Below are positions 55,101 to 64,000 of a DNA stretch of 64,000 nucleotides, piece by piece. A program made the position numbers and the translations under genes. Source of the DNA: CAWJLS01 sp963843755. GTDB taxonomy: Bacteria > Acidobacteriota > Thermoanaerobaculia > Multivoradales > DATKCC01. The DNA lies in NCBI GenBank assembly GCA_963843755.1, contig CAWJLS010000006.1, forward strand, positions 62,001-126,000, given 5' to 3'. The notes beneath the pieces were generated by a model. The model saw only the letters and a program-made list of their open reading frames with translations. It had not been told where the DNA came from and did no database searches. The stretch's first letter is position 1. Each line of letters starts with the position of its first letter.

Positions 55101-56754
55101 CTAGTCGATCGGCTCAGGCAAGGCGGGGATTCTTCGGCACGCTCTTTCTCCGCCACGCCGACGCACTCGAGCACCTGCTCGAACTCCGGATCGCCGCGGA
55201 GCGCGTCCCAGCGCGGGTCGACCGCGACGAACGGCAGGTCCCAGCTCGCCGCGTGCTGCTCGCATCCCCACAGCAGGTAGTGCAACGCCGCCGACGGCTC
55301 GCCCGAGTAGATGGCGTACTCGGCCGGCAGGGTCGGGTTCACGCCCTGCTCGCCCAGCTCGCGGTCGTCGTCGAAGTGCTTCCACCAATCGCCGAAGATC
55401 TCCCGCGCGCCGGGCATCTCCGCACGGAAGGCGGCCTTCTGCTTCTCCGTCAGCGGTTCCAGGCCGTCGGCGCGCCTTCCGGCGATGGTCCGCTCGAGGT
55501 AGTAACGCGCCATCTCCCGGTCGGCCCGCTCCTCGTCGCCGCTCTCGAGCGCCGCCAGGACCAGCACGCGGTGGCTTGGCTCGTCCAGCGGATCGATCTC
55601 CAGCACCCGCTCCCCCTCGCGGATCGCCTGGTCGAAACGGTGGGCGAAGAAGTAGAACCAGCCCAGGGAGACGTCGGGCAGGTGCCCCGGGTCGAGCTCG
55701 ATGGCGTGCCGGGCGGTGGCGATCGCCTCTTCGTGATGCCCCCGGGCGGAGAGCATCACCGCCCGAAGGAAGGTGGCGTCGATGTCGTTCGGCGCGAGCA
55801 CCAGCGCCCGGTCGACGTGGCGCGCTGCCCCCTGCCAGTCCAAGTGGAGAAAGAGCAGCGCCGTCGCCAGGACCGTCTGCGCCTCCACCGAGCCGGGATC
55901 GAGCGCCAGGGCGGTGCGGGCCTCCTTCTCCGCCTTGGCGAAGGCCTCGGAGCGCCGCACGTCCAGGCGGTAGAGCCACGCACCGGCCAGCGCCGCCCGC
56001 GCCGCGGCATACTCCGGCGCCTCCTCGAGCGCCGCCCGGAGCAGCTCCATGGCGCGGCTCGCCGAGGCCACCGGATCGTCCGTGTCGAGCTGGTCGAGCA
56101 GGTGGCGCGCCTCGAGGTAGCGGAAGTGGGCCTCTTCGGGCACGATCATCGGCCGCACGGGAACCGGTGGTGCCACCGGCTCGCCCCGATCGGGGACAGG
56201 AGAGCCCGAAGGCGGTCGCGAGCGGGCGATGACGAGCCCGACCGCCACCGCCAGGACGATCAGGGCAACCAGGATGGAGCGGCCAACGGAGCGAGCTTGC
56301 GGAGCCCGGAGGCCGGCCGGTCCCGGCGCGGGCTCGGCTCTGCGGCGGTCGACGCCGCTGCCGGATCCTGGCGGAGCCGGTCCCTGATCGGCCCCGGCAC
56401 CGCCGTCGGGCTCGGCCCGCCGCACCACCGGCGCGACGAACCGGTACCCATGCCGGGGAACGTCTCCACGAATCGGGGCTCCTCGGCGCTGTCGTCGAGC
56501 GCGACCCGGATCTGCCGGATGCAGTAGTTGATCCCCTGCTCGCTGTCGACGAAGGTGCCCGCCCCCCAGACCGCCTCGCGGATCTGTTCGCGCGACACGG
56601 TCCGCCCGGCGTGGCGCGCCAGCAGCTCGAGGACCCGCGCAGGCTGTTGCTGGAGGTGCACCCGCTCGCCCGCGCGGCGCAACGTACCGCTCTCTGGAAG
56701 CAGCTCGTAGTCGCCGAAGGCGAGGATCTCGCGGCGATCAGTGCTCTCGTCCAC
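55101..56754 (-). CDS. ToxR/CadC-type winged-helix regulator with membrane helix and TPR domain
   Basis: The N-terminal OmpR-type winged helix (LAFGDYELLPESGTLRR, QQPARVLELLARHAGRTVS, IREAVWG, GINYCIRQIRVALDD) ends with FVETFPGMGYRF once one G is restored in a G3 tract at about 56453. A single membrane helix follows (ILVALIVLAVAVGLVIA), then extracytoplasmic TPR repeats (AMELLRAALEEAPEYAAARAAL). Such one-component regulators bind DNA while sensing outside signals. The C-terminus probably ends at the TAG at 55101-55103 after a second small frame change. About 550 residues. The start ATG at 56754 begins MDESTDRREIL and no strong ribosome-binding site is seen. Confidence 0.82.
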
Positions 56755-56850
56755 CGGTTCGATCTTACCGCCCGGCCGGCCGGCCTCCAGGGAGCCGAGC
56801 GGCCGGTCGCGCGGTGTGCCCGGAACCCGCGCGGACGCGGGCCGACCTGC

Positions 56851-59278
56851 TCACTCCGAGCGCAGGCTGGTCACCGGGTCGATCGCCAGCGCCCGGCGCG
56901 CCGGCAGGTAGCTCGCCGCCAGGCCGATCGCCAGGAGCGTCGCCGCCACGACGGCGAAGGTCCCCGGATCGTGACCGGGCACGCCGTAGAGCAGGCCTGA
57001 CAGGAGCACGCCGGCGCCGAGGGCGGCCGGGACGCCGAGGACCAGTCCGAGGGCGGCCAGCCGAGCGCCGTGGCCGACCACCAGCCGCAGCACCGAGCCG
57101 CTCTGGGCCCCGAGGGCGACCCGGATGCCGATCTCCCGCTCCCGGTGGGCGACCAACGAGGAGACCGTGCCGTACAGGCCGACCACGGTCAGGACGAGGG
57201 CGAGCAGGCCGAACAGGCCGGCCAGGGAGAGCGAGAGCTTGCGGTGGGAGAGCGACCCGGAGACCACTTCGGACAGAGGCATCACGGCGTAGACCGGCTG
57301 GTCCGGATCGACGCCCGCCACGGCCCGGCGCACCGCGGGGGCCACGGACCTCGGGTCGAGCGCGGTCCGCACCATGAGCGCCATGTGGCCGACGCCGGTC
57401 ACGCCGTAGGGCAGGTAGATCTCGGGCGACGGCGCCCGCTCGAGCTGGGCGCTCCGCACGTCGCCGACCACGCCGGCGATGCCGACCGTAGGTGCCGAAG
57501 GCGAGCAGCCGGTGCTCGAGCGGATCCTCGCCGGGGAAGTAGGTCTCGGCCAGGGAGCGATTGATCCAGACCACCGGCGCGGTGTCGTCCCGGTCGTCCG
57601 GCGAGATCGGCCGGCCGCGCAACAGGGGCACGCCGAGCGCCTCGAAGTAGCCCGGCCCGGCGACCCGGAACTCGGCGAACGGCTGGTCCTCCATCCGCTC
57701 CGGGGTCGGCCGCCCCTCGACGCCGAAGTTGCCGTTGCTGCCCCACTCCTGGAGTGGGACGTGGGAGATCCAGCCGGCCCGTTCGACCCCGGGGAGGGCC
57801 TCCACCGCCTGGCGCACCGGCTCGTAGAAGCGGGAGGACATGTCGTCCTGCGGATAGCTCGCCTCGGGCAGGGAGACCTGGAGGGTCAGCACCTTCTCCG
57901 GCTCGAAGCCGAGGTCGGTGCCCGAGAGGACCAGGAACGTGCGCAGCAGCAGACCGGTCGAGGCGAGGAGCACGACGGAGAGGGCCACCTGGCTCGCCAC
58001 CAGGGAGCCACGGAAGCGCCGGGAGCGACGGCCCGCGCCGACCGCGCCGCCGCCCTCGCGCAGCGAGTCCTGGATGCGCGCGGCCCGCGCCTGGAGCGCC
58101 GGCACCAGGGCGAGCGCGACGGTCACCAGCGCCGAGACGGCGGCGAGGAAGGCGAACACCCGCCAGTCGAAGCCGACCCGGGGCGGCACCGGCAGGGCGG
58201 TCGCCGCCAGCTCGGAGAAGGCGATCAGGCCGAGCCGACCGAGGGCGAGGCCGAGCAATGCGGCCGAGCCCACCAGGACCACCGCTTCGGCGAAGAACTG
58301 GGCGGCGATCTGGCGCGAGCCGGCGCCCAGGGCCGCCCGCACCGCCACCTCGCGCCGCCGGCCTTCGGCCCGCAGCAGCAGGAGGTTGGCGCCGTTGGCG
58401 CAGGCGATCAGCAGCACCAGCCCGGTGCCGCCGAAGAGCAACAGCAGCGCCGGGCGCACCCGCCCGACCACCACCTCCCGGAGCGGCTTGATCGCCGCCC
58501 CCCGGTCCTGCTGGATCTTCGGGTACGCCTCCCGGATGCCCGTCGCCAGCCGGTCCATCTCCGCCCCGGCTGCCGCCAGCTTGGTCGACGGCGCCAGGCG
58601 AGCGACCACCGCCATCCAGTGGCTGCCCCGGTTCGCCGCGGTCTGCGGATCCACGACGAGCGGCACCCAGACGTCCTCCGCCCGGCCGCCGGGCGGGAAC
58701 TCGAAGCCCTCCGGCATCACGCCGATCACCGTGTGGGCGCGCCCGTCCAGGGTCACCGTGCGGCCGAGGACCTCCGGGTCGGAGCCGAACCGGGTGGCCC
58801 AGATCCGATAGGCCAGGACCGCCACCGGCGCCGCGTCCGCCGCTCCGTCCTCGGGCCGGAAGCCCCGGCCGAGAGCCGGCGGCACGCCGACCACGTCGAA
58901 CAGACCCGGCGTCGCCGCCACCGAGGCCAGCCGCTCCGGCCGGTCGCCCCCCTGGAGCGCCAGGTCGCCGGCCGAGTAGGCGGCCATCCCGGCAAACCCC
59001 TCCTGCCGATCGCGCCAGTCGACGAAGTTGGGATACGACACCGAGCCCAGCCCTTCGCCGCCGGGGTAGCGGAAGGTCTCGTAGAGGCGCACCAGCTCCT
59101 CCGGGTGATCGTAGGGCAACGGCCGAAGCAACAGGCCGTCGACGAGGCTGAACAGGGCCGTGGTCGCGCCGATCCCCAGGGCGAGGACGAGGACGGCGAG
59201 CGGTCCGGCGGCACCGCCGCGGAGCAGGCCGCGGACGGCGAGGCGGAGGTCGTCGAAGACGCGGGGCACGTAGGACAT
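56851..59278 (-). CDS. ADOP-family (MacB-like) ABC permease
   Basis: This protein has about 809 residues with two MacB_PCD/FtsX modules: an N-terminal helix, a periplasmic domain (PALGRGFRPEDG, YRIWATRFGSDPEVLG), three helices (LLLFGGTGLVLLIACANGAN), a second periplasmic domain and a final FtsX bundle (REREIGIRVALGAQ). The sequence SYPNFVDWRDRQEGFAGMAAY is the mark of acidobacterial duplicated orphan permeases. No ATPase gene is adjacent, in line with the family name. One extra G near 57488 breaks the frame. The N-terminus starts at the ATG 59278 with GGAG upstream. Substrate unknown; the family is abundant in Acidobacteriota, which supports the host assignment. Confidence 0.9.
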
Positions 59279-59331
59279 GTCGGATCTCCTCGTCAGGGTT
59301 CCTCATGTCGAACGTCCCAGCCGCGGTTTGG

Positions 59332-62300
59332 TTACTGCGGCTCGGCCAGCAGGTCGAGCAGCTCCTCGCGGCTGAAGACCTTGGCCAAACGGTGGTCGTC
59401 CTCCTGCACCACCGCGTCCATCATCCGCCGCTTGCGCTCGATCAGTGCGTGGATCTTCTCTTCGAGCGTGCCCTCGGTGACCAGCTTGAACACCTGGACC
59501 GCCCGGTGCTGGCCGATCCGGTGCACCCGGTCGGTCGCCTGGTCCTCGCGCGCGGCGTTCCACCAGCGGTCGTAGTGGATGACCACCGAGCCGCCGACCA
59601 GGTCGATGCCGGTGCCGCCCGCCTTCAGGCTGCCGACGAACACCCGGCACTCTGGGTCGTGGTTGAAGCGGTCGACGATCTCGCCCCGCTTGCGCGAGGA
59701 GCCGGTCAGCGTGACGAAGCCGACGCCGCGCTCGGCGAGGTCGCGCTCCATCAGCCGGATCATCCCCAGGTACTGGCTGAAGACCACCACCTTGAGCCCG
59801 GCGTCGAGGCACTCGGTCGAGCAGCTCCCGGTAGAGGTCCCACTTGCCGGAGGCGGTCTCGGCCACCCGCTCGGGACGGTCGACCTCGTCGAGCACCAGC
59901 GCCGGGTGGTCGCAGATCTGCTTGAGCAGGTTGAGCAGGGCGAAGACGTGGATGTAGGGCACCGGCTCGGCGCCGCCGGCGATCCGGCGGGCGAGCTCCT
60001 TGCCCCGGCCCGCGACCGCCTCCCGGTAGAGCTTGACCTGGTCCTCGGAGAGCCGGGCGGTGCGCACGTCCTCGATCTTCTCGGGCAGCTCGTCGAGCAC
60101 CGCCTCCTTGGTCCGGCGCAGGACGAACGGAGCGATCAGGCGCCGGAGCTCCTCCAGCCGCTCGCGCCCCGGCAGCTCCTCGCCGTCGCCGAACCGGTCC
60201 TCGAACGAGCGGTCCGAGCCCAGGATGCCGGGCAGCACCAGGTCGAACAGCGCCTTGAGCTCGGAGAGCGAGTTCTCGATCGGCGTGCCGGTCAGCCCGA
60301 GCCGCATCGCCGCCTGTACCCGGGCGGCCGCCTGCCAGCCGCGGGTCGCCGGGTTCTTGAGGTTCTGGATCTCGTCGAAGACGGCGAGCGCCCAGGGCAC
60401 CGCGGCGAGCGCGTCCGCGTCCCGGCGCAGCACGCCGTAGGAGGTGATCACCACGCACCCCCGGGTCGGCCGGTGCCTTCTCGCCGAGCGCCTCGCCGAG
60501 ATCCCGGTCCGGCCCGTGGTGGATCGGCCGCCCGCAGCCCCGGCGCGTGATCGCGGATCTTGTCGCGCCAGTGGCTGATGACGCTGGTCGGGCAGACCAC
60601 CAGCATCGGCCGGCGGTGCCCTCCGTCCGGCGCGTCCGTCGTTCGTCGATCGAGGCCGCCGTCAAGGTCGCCATCAGGGCCATCACCTGGTGGGTCTTGC
60701 CCAGCCCCATGTCGTCGGCCAGCAGGCCGCCGAGCCGGTTCTCCCACAGGAAGCGCAGCCACTCGACCCCCCGCTCCTGGTAGGGGCGGAGCGGGGTCGC
60801 GAGCCCGCTCCGGATGGGCGTAGGGCTCCGCCGGACGGAGCTCGACCAGCCGTGCGGACCAGCTCCGCGCGCTCCGACGGCCGCCCCGTCCTCCCCCTTC
60901 GTCCTCGTCCACCAGGATCGCCCGCCCGGTCGCCGCCTGGAGGCCGAGCAGCTCGGCAGCCGAAAGGCGCAGCCGCTCGCCGCGCCGCTGTTCGTCCGCG
61001 CCGTCGCCCCGGAAGCGCTCGAGCAACCGGTCGAGGTGGCGCAGGCCGGGCGCGCGCAGGTCGATCCAGCCCTCGGACGTCTCGAGATACGGCACGCCCC
61101 GGCTGCGCGCGTCGAGCACGTGGGCCAGCGAGACGGTCGAGTCGCCGAAGCCGTAGTGGACCGCGAGCCAATACCAGCTCCGGTCCTCGGCGCCGTCGAG
61201 ATCCGCGAGGTCGGCCGGCTCCGCCGACCTCGATCTCGCGCACCGACACCGAGTCGACCTGGCGGAAGATCCGCCGCTCCTCGAGCAGGCCGTCGAACGC
61301 CACCACCCCCTCGTCCAGACCGTCACGGTGCTCGTCGAGGAACGACGGCACCCGGCTCCAGTCGAGCCGGAGCCGCCGCGGGGCCTTGAACTTGCGCTCC
61401 TTGCCGGTGCGCTCGAGCTCGGCCAGCACCCCCAGGTCCTCGAGGTAGATCAGGCGGCCGTAGCGGAACTTCTCCACCTCCGCCTGCTCGAGCCAGCGCT
61501 CCTCCCCGTCGCGCTGGAGCGCCCGGATCACCGGCCGCACGTCGACCTCGCGCGGGACCGTCCTCGCCGCTCTCGATCTCGGTCACCGGCGAGACGTGGA
61601 AGATGGTCTTGAGCGGGATCGGCCGGATGCGCAGGTCCTCCTGCTCCGGGAACAGCTCGGCGAGCAGCGCCAGCACCCGCTGGACCGACTCCCGGGGCAG
61701 GGTGATCTCGGCGACGCTTCGCCCGGCTCGGCCTCCCGGCGGATCGGCGCCATGGCGCTCGCGCGCTCGGCCGACGCGACGCCGGTCCACCGGCAGACCA
61801 GGGCGAAGCGGCCGGTGCGCCGGTCGACGGCCGGATGGAAGCGGGTGCCGTCCGGCCCGAGCTCGCGCACCGCGTGGTAGGCGAAGCGGTACCAGAACCC
61901 CTCCTCCAGGGTCTGCCGCCGGGTCTTCATGCCCGCCTTGGCGAGCTGGTGCTCCTGCTTGCTCCACTGGAACATGGCGAGCCGCTCGAGCACCCCGGCC
62001 CGGTCGGAGGTGGCCGCGAGGTCGGCCGGCGCCTTGCCCAGGCGCTCGAGCAGCCGGAAGCGGCTGGCGCCGCCGGCGAGCCAGCGGCCCAGCTCGTCGC
62101 CGCGCTTCTCGCCGGCGTCTCGGCTCCGCCGGCCGCCGCGCCGGCTCGCTCCGCGCGGAAGCGGACGCCGGACGCCGCCGGAACCGGCGACCTCGAGCCA
62201 CTCGACCTGGACCCGGTCGCACGGCCGCGGCGCGTCCTCGTTCAGCATGCGGGCCAGCCGGTACCAGGCCGTCCCTTCGAACACCTCGCCCCAGGAGCGG

Positions 62301-62571
62301 TCGCCGTAGACCTCCCGGAAGGCGAGCACCGCGCGGGAGAGATCCTTGACATGGGAACACGTGGTCGAACGCCCCTTGCCGCAGGTGCACGAGCGCAGCG
62401 GCGTGGACAGGCCCGGCACGCCGTCCACGTAGATCGCCGCCCCCTCTTGCCCGGGTCCGGAGGGCGCGAGGCCGATCCGGCGCGGTGGACCTCCAGGTGG
62501 ATGAGGTCGGACGGCGGTGGCGGGTCGGTGCGGGCGGATCGGGACGATCGGTCGGGCGGTGGCTCAGGCAT
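59332..62571 (-). CDS. SWIM zinc-finger SNF2/RapA-like DEAD-box helicase (many frame breaks)
   Basis: An N-terminal SWIM finger reads CTCGKGRSTTCSH (C-x-C...C-x-H). A middle region of about 450 residues follows. The SNF2 motor has MGLGKTHQVMALMATL (motif I), FDEIQNLKNP (motif II, DEIQ), LTGTPIENSLSELKALFDL (motif III), LKAGGTGIDLVGGSVVIHYD and TDRVHRIGQ (motifs V-VI). Reconstructed length is about 1080 residues. At least eight single-base changes are needed between 59810 and 62450. The start ATG 62571 begins MPEPPPDRSSR. Such bacterial proteins remodel protein-nucleic acid complexes; the target is unknown. Confidence 0.8.
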
Positions 62572-62588
62572 GGGCGGCGCGATTGTAC

Positions 62589-64000
62589 TCACTCGGTCTC
62601 GCTGTGCCGCCGGGCGGCCGCGACCTCCACCGCCGACTCGCCCGCCGGGCGGTCTGTCAGGGCCCGCGCCCGCCGCCGGGCGTCGCCGTGGCGGTGGGCG
62701 AGCGACGGCTTGCTCTCGAACGCGTGATCGAAGGCCTCTCTCGCGGCGCGCGCTGCGTCCGGGTCGAGGCCGGCTTCGGCCGCCAGCAGCTCCAGCTCCG
62801 CCCGCCAGACCTCCGCGTCCGCCGCCAGCTTGTTGAGCTCGAGCGCCCTGGCCGCCGCCACCAGCCCCGCGTCCACCGCCTGCCGCACCGCCGCCGGCCT
62901 CCCTCGCTCGCGGGCCCCTTTCCGAGCCAGGACCGCCTCGTGCCAGTAGAGCTCCGCCAGGAGCTGGTACGCCTCCGCCCCGTCCGGGACCACCTCGGTG
63001 GCCCGCTCGAGCGCCGCCTCCGCCGCGCGCAAGTGGGCGTCGGCGTCCCCCTGACCGCTCCGCGCCGTGAGCATCTCGACCGCGCCCAGCAGCTCGAGGC
63101 CGAACCCCGACTCCGGATCGACGGCGTCGGCCCGCCGGAGCAGGTCGCGAGCCGCCGCCAGCCCGGGCCGCGGATCGCCGCCGTCCTCGACCGCGTGGCG
63201 GGCGCGCAGGACCTCGATCATGGCCGCCGAGCGGAGCGCCTGGGGAAGATCGGGCTGGAGCTCCAGGCCGCCACGGAAGGCCTCGGCCGCGCCGTCGATC
63301 GCCGCCTCCGGATCGCGCCCGGTGTCCACCTGCCACTGGGCCAGCTCGAACAGCGCCAGCCCCTGGTTGAACCGGGGGTAGGACCACGACCGGTTCTTTT
63401 CCGCCGCGAGCCGGTAATACCTCGAGGCCTCCTCCACCTCCGCCTCCGGGCTCCTGCCCTCCTCCATGGCGACCTCGGCCCGGTGACGGAAGACGTTACC
63501 CAGGTTGTTGTAGGCGTAGGTGAAGCCCGGATCGGCGTCGATCGCCCGTCGGAACGCCTTCGCCGCGGCTTCCAGGCTCGCCGCCTGGTCGAGGCCGTGG
63601 GCGGCCTCGTGCTCGACCCGCAGGTTGTAGATCGACCCCAGGTTGCTGAACGCCTTGGCGTCATCGGGTACCAGCTCGGTCGCCTTGCGGAAGGCCGCGG
63701 TCGCCGCGTCGAGGTACGGCTCCTGGTCCTCGCCGTGGTTCCGGGCCACCAGGATCTGCTCCCAGCGGGCGAGGCCGAGCGCGTTGTAGCTCGCCGCGTC
63801 GCCGGGATCGAGGTCGATGGCCCGCCCGAGCGCGGCCACCGCCTCGGTCACCGAGACTCGGGAATCCCTGCCCCGCTCCCGCTCGAACTGGGCCTGGTAG
63901 GCGAAGGCGACGCCGAGGCGGCGGGCGTGCTCGGCCTCGTCCGGACCGAGGCGGACCGCTGCGCGCCCCTCGGAGATCGCGCGCTCGATCGTCGCCATGG
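62589..64000 (-). CDS. TPR-repeat protein, 5' end possibly outside the window
   Basis: An intact frame of at least 470 residues made almost wholly of TPR-like units (AVAALGRAIDLDPGDAASYN, AFRKATELVPDDAKAFSNLG, AFRRAIDADPGFTYAYNNLG). The C-terminus is charged. The first Met seen is at 63998, two bases from the window edge, and MATIERAISEGRAAVRLGPDE looks like the middle of a repeat, so the true gene probably starts beyond the window. In Acidobacteriota such arrays often form the C-terminal half of Ser/Thr kinases; that cannot be tested here. Confidence 0.75.
   Translation of the reverse strand, partial: MATIERAISEGRAAVRLGPDEAEHARRLGVAFAYQAQFERERGRDSRVSVTEAVAALGRAIDLDPGDAASYNALGLARWEQILVARNHGEDQEPYLDAATAAFRKATELVPDDAKAFSNLGSIYNLRVEHEAAHGLDQAASLEAAAKAFRRAIDADPGFTYAYNNLGNVFRHRAEVAMEEGRSPEAEVEEASRYYRLAAEKNRSWSYPRFNQGLALFELAQWQVDTGRDPEAAIDGAAEAFRGGLELQPDLPQALRSAAMIEVLRARHAVEDGGDPRPGLAAARDLLRRADAVDPESGFGLELLGAVEMLTARSGQGDADAHLRAAEAALERATEVVPDGAEAYQLLAELYWHEAVLARKGARERGRPAAVRQAVDAGLVAAARALELNKLAADAEVWRAELELLAAEAGLDPDAARAAREAFDHAFESKPSLAHRHGDARRRARALTDRPAGESAVEVAAARRHSETE

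Noticed and set aside
1..64000. CRISPR arrays, tRNA or rRNA genes, insertion sequences, prophage
   Set aside because: No regular spaced repeats, no cloverleaf or rRNA segments, no transposase or integrase frames and no phage structural or lysis genes were seen. The S74 genes alone do not make a prophage.

Overview
The window is a high-GC bacterial chromosome segment. It carries several families that are common in Acidobacteriota: a MacB-like ADOP permease, two CRTAC1/ASPIC-UnbV FG-GAP proteins, many TPR proteins, a ToxR-type winged-helix/TPR regulator and secreted proteins ending in Peptidase_S74 chaperone domains. An acidobacterial origin (perhaps Thermoanaerobaculia-like) is therefore likely, but it is inferred from gene content only. 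I saw no rRNA, tRNA, CRISPR array, transposase or phage structural cluster.

Layout. 0-6.5 kb is an envelope polysaccharide cluster: a MurJ/Wzx-type flippase, a sulfotransferase, an initiating sugar transferase, a DegT aminotransferase and a WbpM-like 4,6-dehydratase. The last four overlap or nearly overlap as one operon. 6.5-15.4 kb is a tandem array of secreted S74 proteins, with four full-length paralogues and two short or degenerate copies. It shows a duplicated module, a 462-bp perfect internal repeat and structured leaders that look conserved. 15.5-22 kb holds a TPR protein, two FG-GAP/ASPIC proteins and a short asparaginase. 22-25.3 kb holds a small cytochrome c and an MMPL-type exporter. 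25.4-31.1 kb holds a large ATPase-TPR protein, an aminotransferase/sulfotransferase-like pair and a small orphan. 31.1-34.2 kb holds a NarXL-like two-component system and the Ric/YtfE iron-sulfur repair protein. 34.4-42 kb is a TetR-TolC-HlyD-ABC-ABC-ABC2-ABC2 export operon of the YbhGFSR type. 42-51.5 kb holds an M48 lipoprotein protease, a DUF2339/DUF3999 pair, a peroxiredoxin and a DUF1207 protein. 51.5-55.1 kb holds a Crp/Fnr regulator coupled to a predicted selenoprotein (in-frame UGA with a SECIS-like hairpin), divergent from narJ-narK. 55.1-64 kb holds a winged-helix/TPR regulator, the ADOP permease, a SWIM-SNF2 helicase and a TPR protein cut by the window edge.

How the genes work together. 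The NarXL-like pair, Ric, NarJ, NarK, the Crp/Fnr protein and the cytochrome c suggest life with nitrate or nitric oxide. A perfect 16-bp Crp-type palindrome lies between the selenoprotein and narJ, and a degenerate copy lies upstream of the cytochrome, which would tie these genes into one regulon. The polysaccharide genes and the S74 array both point to cell-surface construction.

Data quality. About 18 genes are broken by single-base indels. These cluster at 16.7-18.9, 23-25, 34.6-42, 45-54.3 and 57-62 kb, while 1-8.6, 9.4-15.4, 19-22.5, 25-34.2 and 62.6-64 kb are clean. The conserved protein sequence always resumes in another frame, and many events are one extra C in a CG context. I read these as sequencing or assembly errors and annotate the full gene spans. 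The exact ends and internal residues of those genes are uncertain.
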